Source: Streptomyces sp. CBMA156
Lineage (GTDB): Bacteria > Actinomycetota > Actinomycetes > Streptomycetales > Streptomycetaceae
DNA: 50,436 nucleotides
NCBI RefSeq assembly: GCF_014596515.1
Contig: NZ_MSJQ01000439.1
Coordinates: 1 to 50,436, forward strand
Direction: 5' to 3'
In this document: piece by piece, positions 16,354 through 24,909 of the stretch
Layout: each line of letters begins with the position of its first letter
Position numbering within the stretch: the stretch's first letter is position 1
Position numbers and translations under genes: made by a program
The notes under the pieces: model-generated
Database searches by the model: none
What the model saw: only the letters and a program-made list of their open reading frames with translations
Told to the model about the DNA's origin: nothing

Positions 16354-17103
16354 GTGGCCCTGATCACCTACCACGGCATCTTCGACGTCATCCACGCGCG
16401 GGTGACCGGCGCCGCCCACCTCCGACCGGCTTTTCTCGCCGTCGAGTTCGAGGGCGAGACCGTCCGCCTCGATCCCGCCGAGGCGCGCGCGGCGCTCTGG
16501 GAGGAGCCGGAGGACACCGGGCTGCGCGGCCGGATCTGGTGCCGGGCCGTCGCGTTGGCCCAGCACGACACCCTGTCGACGGCCATCGGCTCGACCGAGG
16601 TCACGGGCTGGGTCGAGGCCCTGGTCTGGCTCGCCGCACCACGGCTCGAACGGTTCGTGCGCCAGTCCTCGCCCCGGACCCGGGCCGACCGGCAGGACCT
16701 GGAGTCCGAACTGCTGTCCGCCTTCGTCGAGGAGTTGGCCGAGGTCTCACCGGACGACCCGGAGGTCGGTGACCGGCTGCTGCGCGCCGCCGTCCGGCAG
16801 GGCCGGAAGTTCACCCGGGGCTCGGCCGACGAGTACCCGAACGAGCACGTCGTCGTGATCGCCGACGCCCGCGACGCCAGGGCTGCCGACAACGGCCGGG
16901 TGCCCGCGAGCACCGCGGCCGCGGACACCGGCGGCGCGGTGGTCGTGCCGGACCCCGGTTCCCCCGCGAAGGTCGAAGCGGTTCGGCTCGCGGAACTCAC
17001 CGACCACCTGGGACTGCGGGAGGTGGTGCGCCGCACGCACCGTCCCGCGCGCGGGTCGCGGGTCGGCAGCCTTTCGCTGCGCGCGGCGGGAACGGCCCGT
17101 TGA
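16354..17103 (+). CDS. Hypothetical protein with sigma-region-2-like helices
   Basis: 249 residues. The N-terminal ~75 are a small alpha/beta segment (LITYHGIFDVIHARVTGAAH, FEGETVRLDPAEARAALWEE). Residues ~86-155 are helical and resemble region 2 of sigma-70 factors (LERFVRQSSPRTRADRQDLE, SELLSAFVEELAEV), with no region 4. The C-terminal ~70 look disordered. GTG 16354 is preceded by AAGGAACG. Its TGA overlaps the TTG start of the next gene (TTGA), so the two are coupled. Similar proteins next to small HTH genes occur in actinomycete integrative elements, as I recall. I cannot assign a function; a regulatory role in this island is the simplest idea. Confidence 0.75.
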   Translation: MALITYHGIFDVIHARVTGAAHLRPAFLAVEFEGETVRLDPAEARAALWEEPEDTGLRGRIWCRAVALAQHDTLSTAIGSTEVTGWVEALVWLAAPRLERFVRQSSPRTRADRQDLESELLSAFVEELAEVSPDDPEVGDRLLRAAVRQGRKFTRGSADEYPNEHVVVIADARDARAADNGRVPASTAAADTGGAVVVPDPGSPAKVEAVRLAELTDHLGLREVVRRTHRPARGSRVGSLSLRAAGTAR

Positions 17104-17399
17104 CCGCCCCGCGCCCGAGCGGGCCGCTGACCTTTCCCGAACTGTTCGGCCTCCCGCTGGCCGTCGACATGCGCACCGCCGCCCGGGCCTTCGGGATCTG
17201 CCGGCAGACGGCCTACCGGCTCGTCCGGCGGCAGGCCTTCCCCTGCCCGGTGGTCCGCACCGGGCACCGCTACCGGGTGCCCACGGCGGGCCTGCTCACC
17301 GCGCTGGGCATCGAGGAACTCCCGCTGTACGCCGACGAGTCGGAGACCTGGGTGAGCGAGCCGCCGCTGCCCGGGCTCGGCTGGAAGGACCTCTCGTGA
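17100..17399 (+). CDS. Small helix-turn-helix (excisionase/AlpA-like) protein
   Basis: 99 residues. VDMRTAARAFGICRQTAYRL followed by a wing-like strand pair (FPCPVVRTGHRYRVPTAGLL) is the MerR/excisionase-type HTH used by AlpA-like and Streptomyces mobile-element regulators. It starts at TTG 17100, overlapping the previous stop, and its own stop overlaps the next GTG (GTGA), so three genes are read as one coupled unit. It probably binds DNA to control the operon; whether it ever served excision is unknown, as no integrase is present. Confidence 0.85.
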   Translation: MTAPRPSGPLTFPELFGLPLAVDMRTAARAFGICRQTAYRLVRRQAFPCPVVRTGHRYRVPTAGLLTALGIEELPLYADESETWVSEPPLPGLGWKDLS

Positions 17400-18598
17400 A
17401 GACGACGCCGCCGGTCCCCCGGCACGATCAGCGCCGACCTGAGAGTCCCCGGATGCCGACCACGTGCTTCGTGATCGGCCCCGCCGGGGACCGGTACCCA
17501 GGGACCGACACCGGCCGGGCCTCCGGCGAAGCGCACCTCCGGGTCTTCGAGCAGGTCGTCCGGCCGGCGTGCGCGGCGCTGGGGATCGAACCGCTGCACA
17601 CGGACGACGCCCGGAAGGGCGGGGAGGCCTCCGATCGGATCTGCCGGCACGTGCTCCAGTCCGACATCGTGATCGCCGACCTGACCGACGGAGAGCCGGA
17701 CGTCCTGTACCAGCTCGGCCTGCGCCACACCACCGGCCGTCCGACCGTCCACCTCGCGGAGCGCGGCCGGCTCCCCTTCGACGCCTCACCCGGCCGGACG
17801 ATCCTGTACGAACGCTCCCCCGACGGTCTCGCGGACGCCCGCGAGCGGCTCCGGACCGCACTGGACCGGGTCCTGACCGAGGGCTACTCCCCGCTCCCAC
17901 CGGCCCGGATCCTGCTCGGCCTGCGGTCACGGGACCACGACGCCGCTCTCGGTCCTCCCGGCTCCGACCAGGAGGACCGGGAGGACCGGGCGGGTCCGGA
18001 GCGCCGGGAGGAGCCGGAGCACCGGGAGCACCAGGCCGACCAGGAGGACGGGCCAGGCCTGATCGACCGCTTCGCCGCCGTCGAGGCGGAGATGCGGATC
18101 GTGACCCAGGGCATCGAAACCATGACGGACCTGGTGAACACCATCGCCAACCTGGCCGAGGACTTCGGGCCCGTCCCGCAGGCCCCCGCCGGTACGGGGA
18201 GCGCCCCGGCGGCGACGGCACCCGCCGCGCTCCGGGGACTGGCCGTCTCCCTGGCCGGCCCCGCGTCCGAGCTCCGGGACCGCGCCGCCGAGGTCGCCTC
18301 GCGGGTGTCGGGTGTGGACCCGACGGTGCACCGGTCGCTCGCCCTCTTCGAGGCGGCGCCGCACCTGTGGGAGGGATCGCCGGCCCACGACTCCCTGCTC
18401 CGGCTCGTCGGCATGTCCCACTCCGCGTGGGAGGTCCTGAAGACCCTCCGGCTCTTCCGGATGACGATGGAGTGGCTCCTCTCCGCCCGCCCCGGCCTCC
18501 AGGGCCCGGCCGAGGACATCATCGCGGCCCTCGACCGCCTCACCGAGACCATGGCCCGCATCGAGAGCTGGGACCGGAGGGCCCGCGCCCTGGTCTGA
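17396..18598 (+). CDS. Nucleoside-deoxyribosyltransferase-like domain protein, candidate effector
   Basis: 400 residues. Residues ~22-165 form a nucleoside 2-deoxyribosyltransferase-like (TIR-related) fold: TTCFVIGPAGD, FEQVVRPACAALGIEPLHTD, GEASDRICRHVLQSDIVIAD, then LTDGEPDVLYQLGLRH. Relatives in conflict systems cleave NAD or nucleotides. The usual catalytic Glu in the YELG motif is Gln here (Q106), so activity may be lost or altered. A charged Asp/Glu/Arg linker (~188-220) joins it to a helical C-terminus (~222-400) including a coiled-coil-like stretch (FAAVEAEMRIVTQGIETM). GTG 17396 overlaps the previous stop and has GGAAGGA upstream; an ATG at 17453 is an alternative. A 15-bp hairpin follows the stop. 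Confidence 0.82.
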   Translation: MKTTPPVPRHDQRRPESPRMPTTCFVIGPAGDRYPGTDTGRASGEAHLRVFEQVVRPACAALGIEPLHTDDARKGGEASDRICRHVLQSDIVIADLTDGEPDVLYQLGLRHTTGRPTVHLAERGRLPFDASPGRTILYERSPDGLADARERLRTALDRVLTEGYSPLPPARILLGLRSRDHDAALGPPGSDQEDREDRAGPERREEPEHREHQADQEDGPGLIDRFAAVEAEMRIVTQGIETMTDLVNTIANLAEDFGPVPQAPAGTGSAPAATAPAALRGLAVSLAGPASELRDRAAEVASRVSGVDPTVHRSLALFEAAPHLWEGSPAHDSLLRLVGMSHSAWEVLKTLRLFRMTMEWLLSARPGLQGPAEDIIAALDRLTETMARIESWDRRARALV

Positions 18599-18609
18599 CC
18601 CGCCGCCCA

Positions 18610-18651
18610 CCGGTGGCACTCGGGAGGACCCCTGGCCCCGAGTGCCACCGG
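18610..18651 (+). terminator. Perfect 15-bp hairpin before the STAND gene
   Basis: CCGGTGGCACTCGGG (18610-18624) is the exact inverse of 18637-18651, with a 12-base loop, 12 bases after the effector-like gene's stop. It could be a terminator or an attenuator limiting read-through into the large STAND gene 71 bases further on. Confidence 0.7.
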
Positions 18652-18660
18652 CCACCACTC

Positions 18661-18695
18661 GCCACTCGCCACTCGCCACCCGCCACCCGCCACCC
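18661..18695. repeat. Tandem heptamer repeat GCCACYC x5
   Basis: Five head-to-tail units (two GCCACTC, three GCCACCC), with partial units on both sides, fill the space between the hairpin and the ribosome-binding site (AAAGGAA) of the STAND gene. Slippage here would change the spacing between hairpin and start codon. Confidence 0.85.
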
Positions 18696-18721
18696 GCCGG
18701 AACGCTCCCGAAAGGAACCGC

Positions 18722-21700
18722 ATGCCCCTCGGCGTGGACCTCGACCGGCTCAGGACCGACCTCGGCGCCACTCCGGCGCAGATGTTCGAGTCGCTCTGCG
18801 TCCATCTCTTCCCGGCGATCCTGGAACACGACTTCGGCCCCGTCGTCGACGGCACGCTGTTGGCGCTCCGGCCACCGGACGGCGGGCTGGAGGCGTGCGC
18901 CAGGACCGCCGGCGGACGCGTGGTCGGCATCCAGGTCAAGCACCACGCGGCACTGAAGTCCGCGCTGCGTTCCATGGACGAGTCCGTCGGTTCCGCCCTC
19001 GCCCACCATCCCGACCTCACCGACATGCTGGTCTTCCTGCCCCAGGACTTCACCGCCGGCGGCACCGGCACGCCCGGCACCCGCCAGTGGAGCACCGCTT
19101 CGAGCCGCTGGGCCGCGATGGTCCGCCGTGTCCGGCCCGGCCACCCGGTCGTCTTCCACCCCTACACCAAGAGCCTGATCGAGCGGGCGGTGGTGTCGTT
19201 CGCAGAGGAGGCCGTGCCGGCCTACTTCGACGCCCGGTACCTCCGGTTGTCGGACCTCCACCGGCACGCGGCCGCGGCCGCCCGCACCGTCCGTCGCCGC
19301 CCGGGGCCGGCCGGCCCGCAACCACCGCAGCTCACCACGTTCCTCTCCGAGGCCCTGGCCGGGCTCGACGACCCTTCGCCGCTCGTCTCGCGGCTGGCCG
19401 GGACGGCGTCAGGGCTCCGGCTGTGGGCCGGATGGCGACCGGCCACCGACGGCCTCCCCGTTCCGTCCGTCGTGCCCGTCTCGGCGGCGTCCGAGCGCTG
19501 GACCGCCTCCTCCGGCCGTCGGGCGGAGTGCGCCGACGGGCTGGACGGCATCGCGCGGCTTCTCGGCGAGGAGGACCGCACCGACCCCGGGATCCTGCGC
19601 CGCCGGATCTCACAGGCGCTCCGGCTCTGCGGCCGGGTCGCCGTCGAGGTCCGGGAGGTACACGACGAACTACTGGCCGCCGTACGGGAGTCGCAGCCGT
19701 ACGAGGCGCTGCCGGGCCCCGGACGTGGCGCGCTCGGCCGCCTGCTGGCCGTCCTCAAGGACCTGCTGGCCTGCGCCCGCACCCTGTACACGACGTGCGC
19801 CGATCCCGCCCTGGCCACCCGCCAGACCGGCGCGCTGCTCGTCGGCGGCGGTTGGGGCACGGGGAAGTCCTACGGCCTGGGAGGCTGGGTGCGGGGGCGC
19901 GTCGCGGACGGCGCGCCCACCGCGTTCGTCTGCGGCCACGAGTTCGGCCCGGACGAACCGTTCGAAGCGCAGCTGCCCCGCCTCGTCGCCCCCGGCACCC
20001 GGGCACACGGGCTGCGCGACCTGCTGGCGGCCCTCCAGCAGCAGGCCTTGCTGACCGGCCGCCGGGCGGTCCTCGCGGTCGACGCGCTGAACGAGGTCCG
20101 GTGCCTGCGCGGGGACTTCCGGGTGGCCTTCGAGTCCCTGGCCGAGGCGGTCGGCCGCTACCCGCTGGTGACCCTGGTCGGCACCGTCCGGATGGACGCC
20201 CGGCCGGCCGTTCCCGAGCAGGTCGTCCACACCGTGAGCACCCGGGGGCACGGGTTCCTGTGGAACCCGGGAGTCGCTTCGCCGGACCGGTCCTGGCGGA
20301 TCTACCAGGACATGTACGGGCTGCCGGAGCTGCTGCTGCCGCCGGACGTCTCCGAACTGCGGCGGCCGCTGATGCTCGCCGTCCTGGCCTGGTGCCTGCA
20401 CCGCACGCCGCGGCCGCCCGGCGAGGCGATCGTCCCGCCCACCGTCGGCGACCTGTTCCAGACCTGGCTGGCGATCCTCAACGATGACCACGCCGCCTAC
20501 CTCGACCGGGTCCACGACCTGCGCGCAGCCCCGTCCGCGGCCCCGCCGCCCCTGGTCACCCTCGCCTGCCGGGCACTCGCGGACGCGATGGGCGTGCGGG
20601 GATCGCTCGACTACGGGACCGCCGGCCGTGTGCTCTCCGGTGTGCCGGGAGCGGCCCGGCCCGCGGTCGTGCTGCGCTGGCTGGAGAGCGCGGGCGTGCT
20701 CGCCCTGGACCCGGACACCCGAAGGGTCCGGTTCGCCGTCCAGCGGTTCGCCGAGCACGTCCGTGCCGTGAACCTGCTCAACCAGCGCCGCCGCTCGGCC
20801 GCCGTCACCCGCCTGGTCAAGGAGTTCGAGCGGCTGCGCGCCGCCGAGCCGGAGTCCTCGCGGCTCACGGACCGCCGTCGGATGCTGGAGGCGCTCGCCG
20901 GGGCCGCGCCGCACGCGGCCAGCGCCGCCGAACTGGCGGATCTGGTACCCCGCCGGTACCGCTCAGCCGTCTCCGGCATGGTGCTGGAGTCGTTGGAGGG
21001 GCGCGCCGCCCCACGCGTCAGCCGGTCCTCCCGCGTGCTCCTGGCCCGCTGGCTCCGTACCCCGGACACCGCCCAGGCCGCGCTGCTCGCCGTCCTGGTG
21101 AACTCCACCTGCCCCCGGCACCCACTGGGAGTGGGTTTCCTGGACGCCCAGCTGTCCGCCTGGAGCCGGGGCCGCTACGGCCGCTGGTTCGCCGACCCCG
21201 TCCTCGAAATCCTCGACGACGAGGACCTGGTCCTCCTGCTCCGCCGCCTCGTCAAGGCGGCCGGGGATGCCGGGGCGAGGGGCGACGAGGCCGTCGCCGA
21301 GGCTGGCGTCCTGCTGCTGTGGCTCTCCGGCGTGGGCCACCACGGCCTGCGCGACGCCTGCGTGCGCACCCTCGCGGACCTGTGGACCGACCGGCCCGCG
21401 GCGATCGCCCGGCTCCTCGACAGGTTCGGCGGCCACCGGGACGAACTCGTCACCGAGGCGTACTGGCTGGCCGCCTACGGGGCGCTGGCCCGCAGTACGG
21501 AGCTGCCGTCCGGCCGGCTGTTCCGCAGTGCCGTCGACCGTGCGCTGACCCGGCCGCACCTGCGGATCCACGATGCCGTCCTCGCGGTACGGGGCCTCCT
21601 CGGCCCGGAGCCCGGGGCCGCCGGAACCTTCCCCGCCGTCCCCCTCCGCCGGCCCCGCCTGGTCGCCCCGTTCTGCGGCAGCCTGATCGCCGAGGAGGCC

Positions 21701-22975
21701 GTCTCACTGTCCTGGTGCCCGTTCGAGGAGGCCGATCCGAGGCCCCGTCAGGCCTGGCTGGCCCGCCGGGCCCAGTTGTTCGCCCTCGGCGCTCCGCGGC
21801 ACCCGGTCCGGGTGCGCGGCGGATCCGCCTTCGACGCGGCCGACGCGTCGGTGGCCAAGGCGCTCCAGCGCGCGCAGCAGGAGTGGTACGCCGAACAGGC
21901 CACCCTGGTCGGGGATTCGCCGCCCGTCCCGGTGCCGGGCGAGCACGGCGCGGCCCGGTACCACCAGCGAACCATCGATCCGACCCTGGGGGCCCGATGG
22001 CCCACCCGTCTCAACACCGTCTCCCGGCCGGGGAACTGGTGGACCCCGCCGTTCACGGCCGCCGGGCTGCGAGGGTCCCCGACCGGCCCGCCGGCCGGCC
22101 TGACGGCGGTCCTGACGAAGCCGGACCCGTCCGGAACACCGTGGCTGCTGATGAACGCGCTCCACCACCTGCTCGACGAGGACGACGAGGGGGACGAGCA
22201 GGACGAGCGGCCCGTGCCCGGCCTCCCCCTCCTGCACGACCCGAGGAGCGGCATCCTCCGTCTCTCCGACACCTGGCGGGCCGCCTCCCCGGCCCACCGG
22301 ACGCAACGGCTTCCTCCGGTCCTGCGGGTCGAGTCCTTCGTGGTCCCCCGCTCGGAGCTGGCCTCCGCGTTTCCCGCACCGGCCGCCCTCCAGCGGTTGC
22401 GGCCGACCCTCCGCTGGCCCGGACAGGCCTACCTCGCGGAGTACTACGGCCGTCCCGAGTTCGCCCACGCCCCCGGGAAGCCGTCGGGGCCCGAGCCCAC
22501 GGCGGTCACCTCCCAGGACATCGGTGTCCCGCCGCCGGCCGTCGGCCGCTTCTTCGGCGCCCGTGACCGCCCGGTCCCCACCCGCCGGCTGACCGACCGG
22601 CTGAACGTCCGCTGGACCGGCCGACAGCTCGACTTCGCCGACCGGTCCGGCGGGGAACTCGTGCTCACCGACCCGGGATTCGCCGGCGAGGGCCCGGAGA
22701 GCATCCTGCTCCGGCGGACGGCCGTCGACCGCCTGCTCGGCGAGGACGACGTCCTGCTCTGGGCCGTCACCCTCGTCGAACCCGTCGCGGTGTGGTCGGT
22801 GGGCTGGTCGGCCTACTGCGTGCTCGACTCCGGCACCCTGTGTCACCTTCCCGGTGTCGGGCCTTCGACCGGCCATCGGCTCCCGCCCGTCCTCTGGCCC
22901 CGGCCCGGGGTGCCCGCGTGGCGGCCGGGGTCGGAGCCGGAGGCAGGCCGGGGGCCAACGGCCTACCAGGCGTAG
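18722..22975 (+). CDS. STAND NTPase with N-terminal PD-(D/E)xK nuclease-like domain (Avs-like)
   Basis: 1417 residues. Residues ~15-170 read as a restriction-endonuclease-like domain: TPAQMFESLCVHLFPAIL, then PDGGLEA (D53, E57) and GIQVKHH (Q71, K73), the D...(E/Q)xK pattern of Mrr-type nucleases. A P-loop follows at ~375-383 (VGGGWGTGKSYG), with Walker B and the STAND/NACHT signature at ~449-458 (AVLAVDALNE). A winged-helix-like end of the NTPase module is at ~668-690 (VRFAVQRFAEHVRAVNLL). Then come helical repeats to ~930 and a long mixed C-terminus that would be the sensor. Bacterial Avs proteins share this plan: the C-terminus recognises a phage protein, the protein oligomerises, and the N-terminal nuclease degrades DNA. 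A strong AAAGGAA precedes the ATG. It ends 13 bases inside the convergent aldo/keto reductase gene. Confidence 0.88.
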   Translation: MPLGVDLDRLRTDLGATPAQMFESLCVHLFPAILEHDFGPVVDGTLLALRPPDGGLEACARTAGGRVVGIQVKHHAALKSALRSMDESVGSALAHHPDLTDMLVFLPQDFTAGGTGTPGTRQWSTASSRWAAMVRRVRPGHPVVFHPYTKSLIERAVVSFAEEAVPAYFDARYLRLSDLHRHAAAAARTVRRRPGPAGPQPPQLTTFLSEALAGLDDPSPLVSRLAGTASGLRLWAGWRPATDGLPVPSVVPVSAASERWTASSGRRAECADGLDGIARLLGEEDRTDPGILRRRISQALRLCGRVAVEVREVHDELLAAVRESQPYEALPGPGRGALGRLLAVLKDLLACARTLYTTCADPALATRQTGALLVGGGWGTGKSYGLGGWVRGRVADGAPTAFVCGHEFGPDEPFEAQLPRLVAPGTRAHGLRDLLAALQQQALLTGRRAVLAVDALNEVRCLRGDFRVAFESLAEAVGRYPLVTLVGTVRMDARPAVPEQVVHTVSTRGHGFLWNPGVASPDRSWRIYQDMYGLPELLLPPDVSELRRPLMLAVLAWCLHRTPRPPGEAIVPPTVGDLFQTWLAILNDDHAAYLDRVHDLRAAPSAAPPPLVTLACRALADAMGVRGSLDYGTAGRVLSGVPGAARPAVVLRWLESAGVLALDPDTRRVRFAVQRFAEHVRAVNLLNQRRRSAAVTRLVKEFERLRAAEPESSRLTDRRRMLEALAGAAPHAASAAELADLVPRRYRSAVSGMVLESLEGRAAPRVSRSSRVLLARWLRTPDTAQAALLAVLVNSTCPRHPLGVGFLDAQLSAWSRGRYGRWFADPVLEILDDEDLVLLLRRLVKAAGDAGARGDEAVAEAGVLLLWLSGVGHHGLRDACVRTLADLWTDRPAAIARLLDRFGGHRDELVTEAYWLAAYGALARSTELPSGRLFRSAVDRALTRPHLRIHDAVLAVRGLLGPEPGAAGTFPAVPLRRPRLVAPFCGSLIAEEAVSLSWCPFEEADPRPRQAWLARRAQLFALGAPRHPVRVRGGSAFDAADASVAKALQRAQQEWYAEQATLVGDSPPVPVPGEHGAARYHQRTIDPTLGARWPTRLNTVSRPGNWWTPPFTAAGLRGSPTGPPAGLTAVLTKPDPSGTPWLLMNALHHLLDEDDEGDEQDERPVPGLPLLHDPRSGILRLSDTWRAASPAHRTQRLPPVLRVESFVVPRSELASAFPAPAALQRLRPTLRWPGQAYLAEYYGRPEFAHAPGKPSGPEPTAVTSQDIGVPPPAVGRFFGARDRPVPTRRLTDRLNVRWTGRQLDFADRSGGELVLTDPGFAGEGPESILLRRTAVDRLLGEDDVLLWAVTLVEPVAVWSVGWSAYCVLDSGTLCHLPGVGPSTGHRLPPVLWPRPGVPAWRPGSEPEAGRGPTAYQA

Positions 22976-23949
22976 TCCTCCGGGGCGGGCTTGTGCCCGG
23001 GGAAGAGCTCGTCGAGGTGGTCGAGGGTCTTCTGGTCGAGCGTGAGGTCGAGCGCCGCGAGGGCGCCGTCGAGGTGGTCCGCGGTGCGCGGGCCGACGAT
23101 GGGGGCGGTGACGGCGGGGCGGGAGAGCAGCCAGGCGAGGGCGAGGACGGCCGGGTCGGCGCCGAGTTCGTCGGCGAAGTCCTCGTAGGCCTGGATCCGG
23201 TCACGGTGCCTGTCCAGGAGTTCGCTCGCGTAGGGCAGCGCACTGCGGTCGCGGGTGCCCTCGCGCTCCTTGCGCAGGATGCCGCCGAGCAGGCCGCTGC
23301 GCAGCGGGGACCACGGGATCAGGCCGACGCCGTAGTGCCGGAGGGCGGGGATCACCTCGAGTTCGATCGTGCGGTCGAGCAGGTTGTAGAGGGACTGCTC
23401 GCTGACCAGGCCGAGGAGGTTCCGGGAGCGGGCGGTCTCCTGGGCCTGGGCGATGTGCCAGCCGGCGAAGTTGCTGGAGCCGACGTAGACGACCTTGCCC
23501 TGGGCGACCAGGACCTCCATCGCCTGCCAGACCTCCTCCCAGGGCGTGTCCCGGTCGATGTGGTGCATCTGGTACAGGTCGATGTGGTCGGTCTGGAGGC
23601 GGCGCAGGCTGGCCTCGACGGCCTTGCGGACGGCGAGCGCGGAGAGCCTGCCCTCGTTGGGCCAGTCGCCCATGTCGCCGTAGACCTTGGTGGCGAGGAC
23701 GGTGCGCTCGCGGCGGCCGCCGCCCTTGGCGAACCAGCGGCCGATGATCTCCTCGGTGCGCCCCCGCTGCAGGCCCTCGCTGTCGCGGCCGTAGACGTTG
23801 GCGGTGTCGAAGAAGTTGATGCCGCGCTCGTGGGCGGTGTCCATGAGGCGGTGGGCCTCGGCTTCCTCGGTGTGGCGGCCGAAGTTCATGGTGCCGAGGC
23901 AGAGGCGGGAGACGGTCAGGCCGGTGCGGCCGAGGTGGGTGTACTCCAT
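22963..23949 (-). CDS. Aldo/keto reductase
   Basis: 328 residues, full-length (alpha/beta)8 NADPH-dependent oxidoreductase. Motifs: MEYTHLGRTGLTVSRLCLGT at the start, FFDTANVYG (catalytic Asp and Tyr), VLATKVYG (Lys), LYQMHHIDRDTPWEEVWQAM (His and helix), VGSSNFAGW, and IVGPRTADHLDGAL in the NADP site. The insert in the first part (GRDSEGLQRGRTEEIIGRWF) is usual for the YhdN/PLR-like group. The physiological substrate is unknown. Its 3' end overlaps that of the STAND gene tail to tail. It probably marks the right border of the candidate conflict island. Confidence 0.95.
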   Translation of the reverse strand: MEYTHLGRTGLTVSRLCLGTMNFGRHTEEAEAHRLMDTAHERGINFFDTANVYGRDSEGLQRGRTEEIIGRWFAKGGGRRERTVLATKVYGDMGDWPNEGRLSALAVRKAVEASLRRLQTDHIDLYQMHHIDRDTPWEEVWQAMEVLVAQGKVVYVGSSNFAGWHIAQAQETARSRNLLGLVSEQSLYNLLDRTIELEVIPALRHYGVGLIPWSPLRSGLLGGILRKEREGTRDRSALPYASELLDRHRDRIQAYEDFADELGADPAVLALAWLLSRPAVTAPIVGPRTADHLDGALAALDLTLDQKTLDHLDELFPGHKPAPEDYAW

Positions 23950-24063
23950 GGCGCCCCACCCAAGACCACACCGGCGTCACTGTCCAGCACATTTCACGGG
24001 TGTGCCGGAGTCCTGCGGATCACCGCCCACAGTCCCGCTGGTCACCGCTCACAGCCCCGCCGC

Positions 24064-24909
24064 TCACCGCCCGTGGGTGGCGAACTTCCGTACGGCGAGC
24101 GGCACGCAGACCGCGAGCAGCAGGGCGCTCCAGAGCAGCGCGGCCAGGGTGGCGTGCTGCGTCGGCCAGGCGGACCCTGCCGCCGAGGGGTTGCCGAAGA
24201 GTTCCCGGCAGGCCTGGACGACGGAGCTGACCGGGTTCCAGTCGGCGAGGACGCGCAGCCAGCCGGGCATGCCGCCGGTCGGCACGTAGGCGTTGGTGAC
24301 CATCGCCAGCGGGAAGACCGCGACGGAGAGCTGTCCGGCCGCCTCCTCCTTGCCGACGGCCAGGCCGAGCAGGGTGCCGACCCAGGTCATCACGAAGCGG
24401 AAGAGCAGCAGCAGGGCGAACGCCCCGGCGGTGTCGGTGAGTCCGTGCCGGGCGCGCCAGCCGGTGAGGAGTCCGACCAGCGCCATCAGAGCCAGGACGG
24501 CCACGCTGACCAGCAGGTCGGCGAGGGCCTGGCCGAGCAGCAGCCCGGTGCGGGAGACCGGCATGGAGCGCAGCCGGTCGGTGACCCCGCGCCCGACGTC
24601 GCGGGCAGCGCCGACCATGGTGGGCATGATGCCGTTGGTGGCGACCATGGCGAACAGCCCGGGCATCAGGAACTCCCGGTAGTCGCCGCCGCCCGGCACC
24701 TGCATGGCGCTGCCGAGGACGTATCCGAAGACCACCACCATCACCACCGGAACGCCCATCGAGGCGGCCAACAGGCCTGGCGAGTGGCGGTAGTTGAGCA
24801 GGACGCGGAGCATCGACGTCCAGGTTCCGGTGGCGAGCCGGCCGAGGGCGGACGGGCGGGCGGGCGGACGCGCGGACGGGCGGGCGGCGAGGTGCACGGC
24901 GGTGGCCAT
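24064..24909 (-). CDS. ABC-2 type permease (DrrB-like)
   Basis: 281 residues with six hydrophobic helices, for example LLAASMGVPVVMVVVFGYVL, LLVSVAVLALMALVGLLTGW and ATLAALLWSALLLAVCVPLA. The ABC-2 signature region is GLFAMVATNGIMPTMVGAAR plus DRLRSMPVSRTGLLLGQALA. DrrB-type permeases pair with one ATPase to export drugs or lipids. The N-terminus has a run of Ala/Arg/Pro repeats (ARPSARPPARPSA). The ATG overlaps the ATPase stop by one base (TGATG), so the two are coupled. It is controlled with the ATPase from the operator region at ~25910-25972. Confidence 0.93.
   Translation of the reverse strand: MATAVHLAARPSARPPARPSALGRLATGTWTSMLRVLLNYRHSPGLLAASMGVPVVMVVVFGYVLGSAMQVPGGGDYREFLMPGLFAMVATNGIMPTMVGAARDVGRGVTDRLRSMPVSRTGLLLGQALADLLVSVAVLALMALVGLLTGWRARHGLTDTAGAFALLLLFRFVMTWVGTLLGLAVGKEEAAGQLSVAVFPLAMVTNAYVPTGGMPGWLRVLADWNPVSSVVQACRELFGNPSAAGSAWPTQHATLAALLWSALLLAVCVPLAVRKFATHGR

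Noticed and set aside
18661..18695. Heptamer repeats as a possible CRISPR array
   Set aside because: Units are 7 bases long with no spacers; they are simple tandem repeats.
17464..20487. 1007-codon plus-strand frame across the effector-like and STAND genes
   Set aside because: Arg/Pro/Gly-rich with no motifs; it is a shadow frame, whereas the other frames carry P-loop, STAND and deoxyribosyltransferase motifs.
15334..23000. The island as an intact integrative element
   Set aside because: No integrase, tRNA gene, flanking direct repeats or transfer genes were seen, and base composition by eye matches the surroundings.
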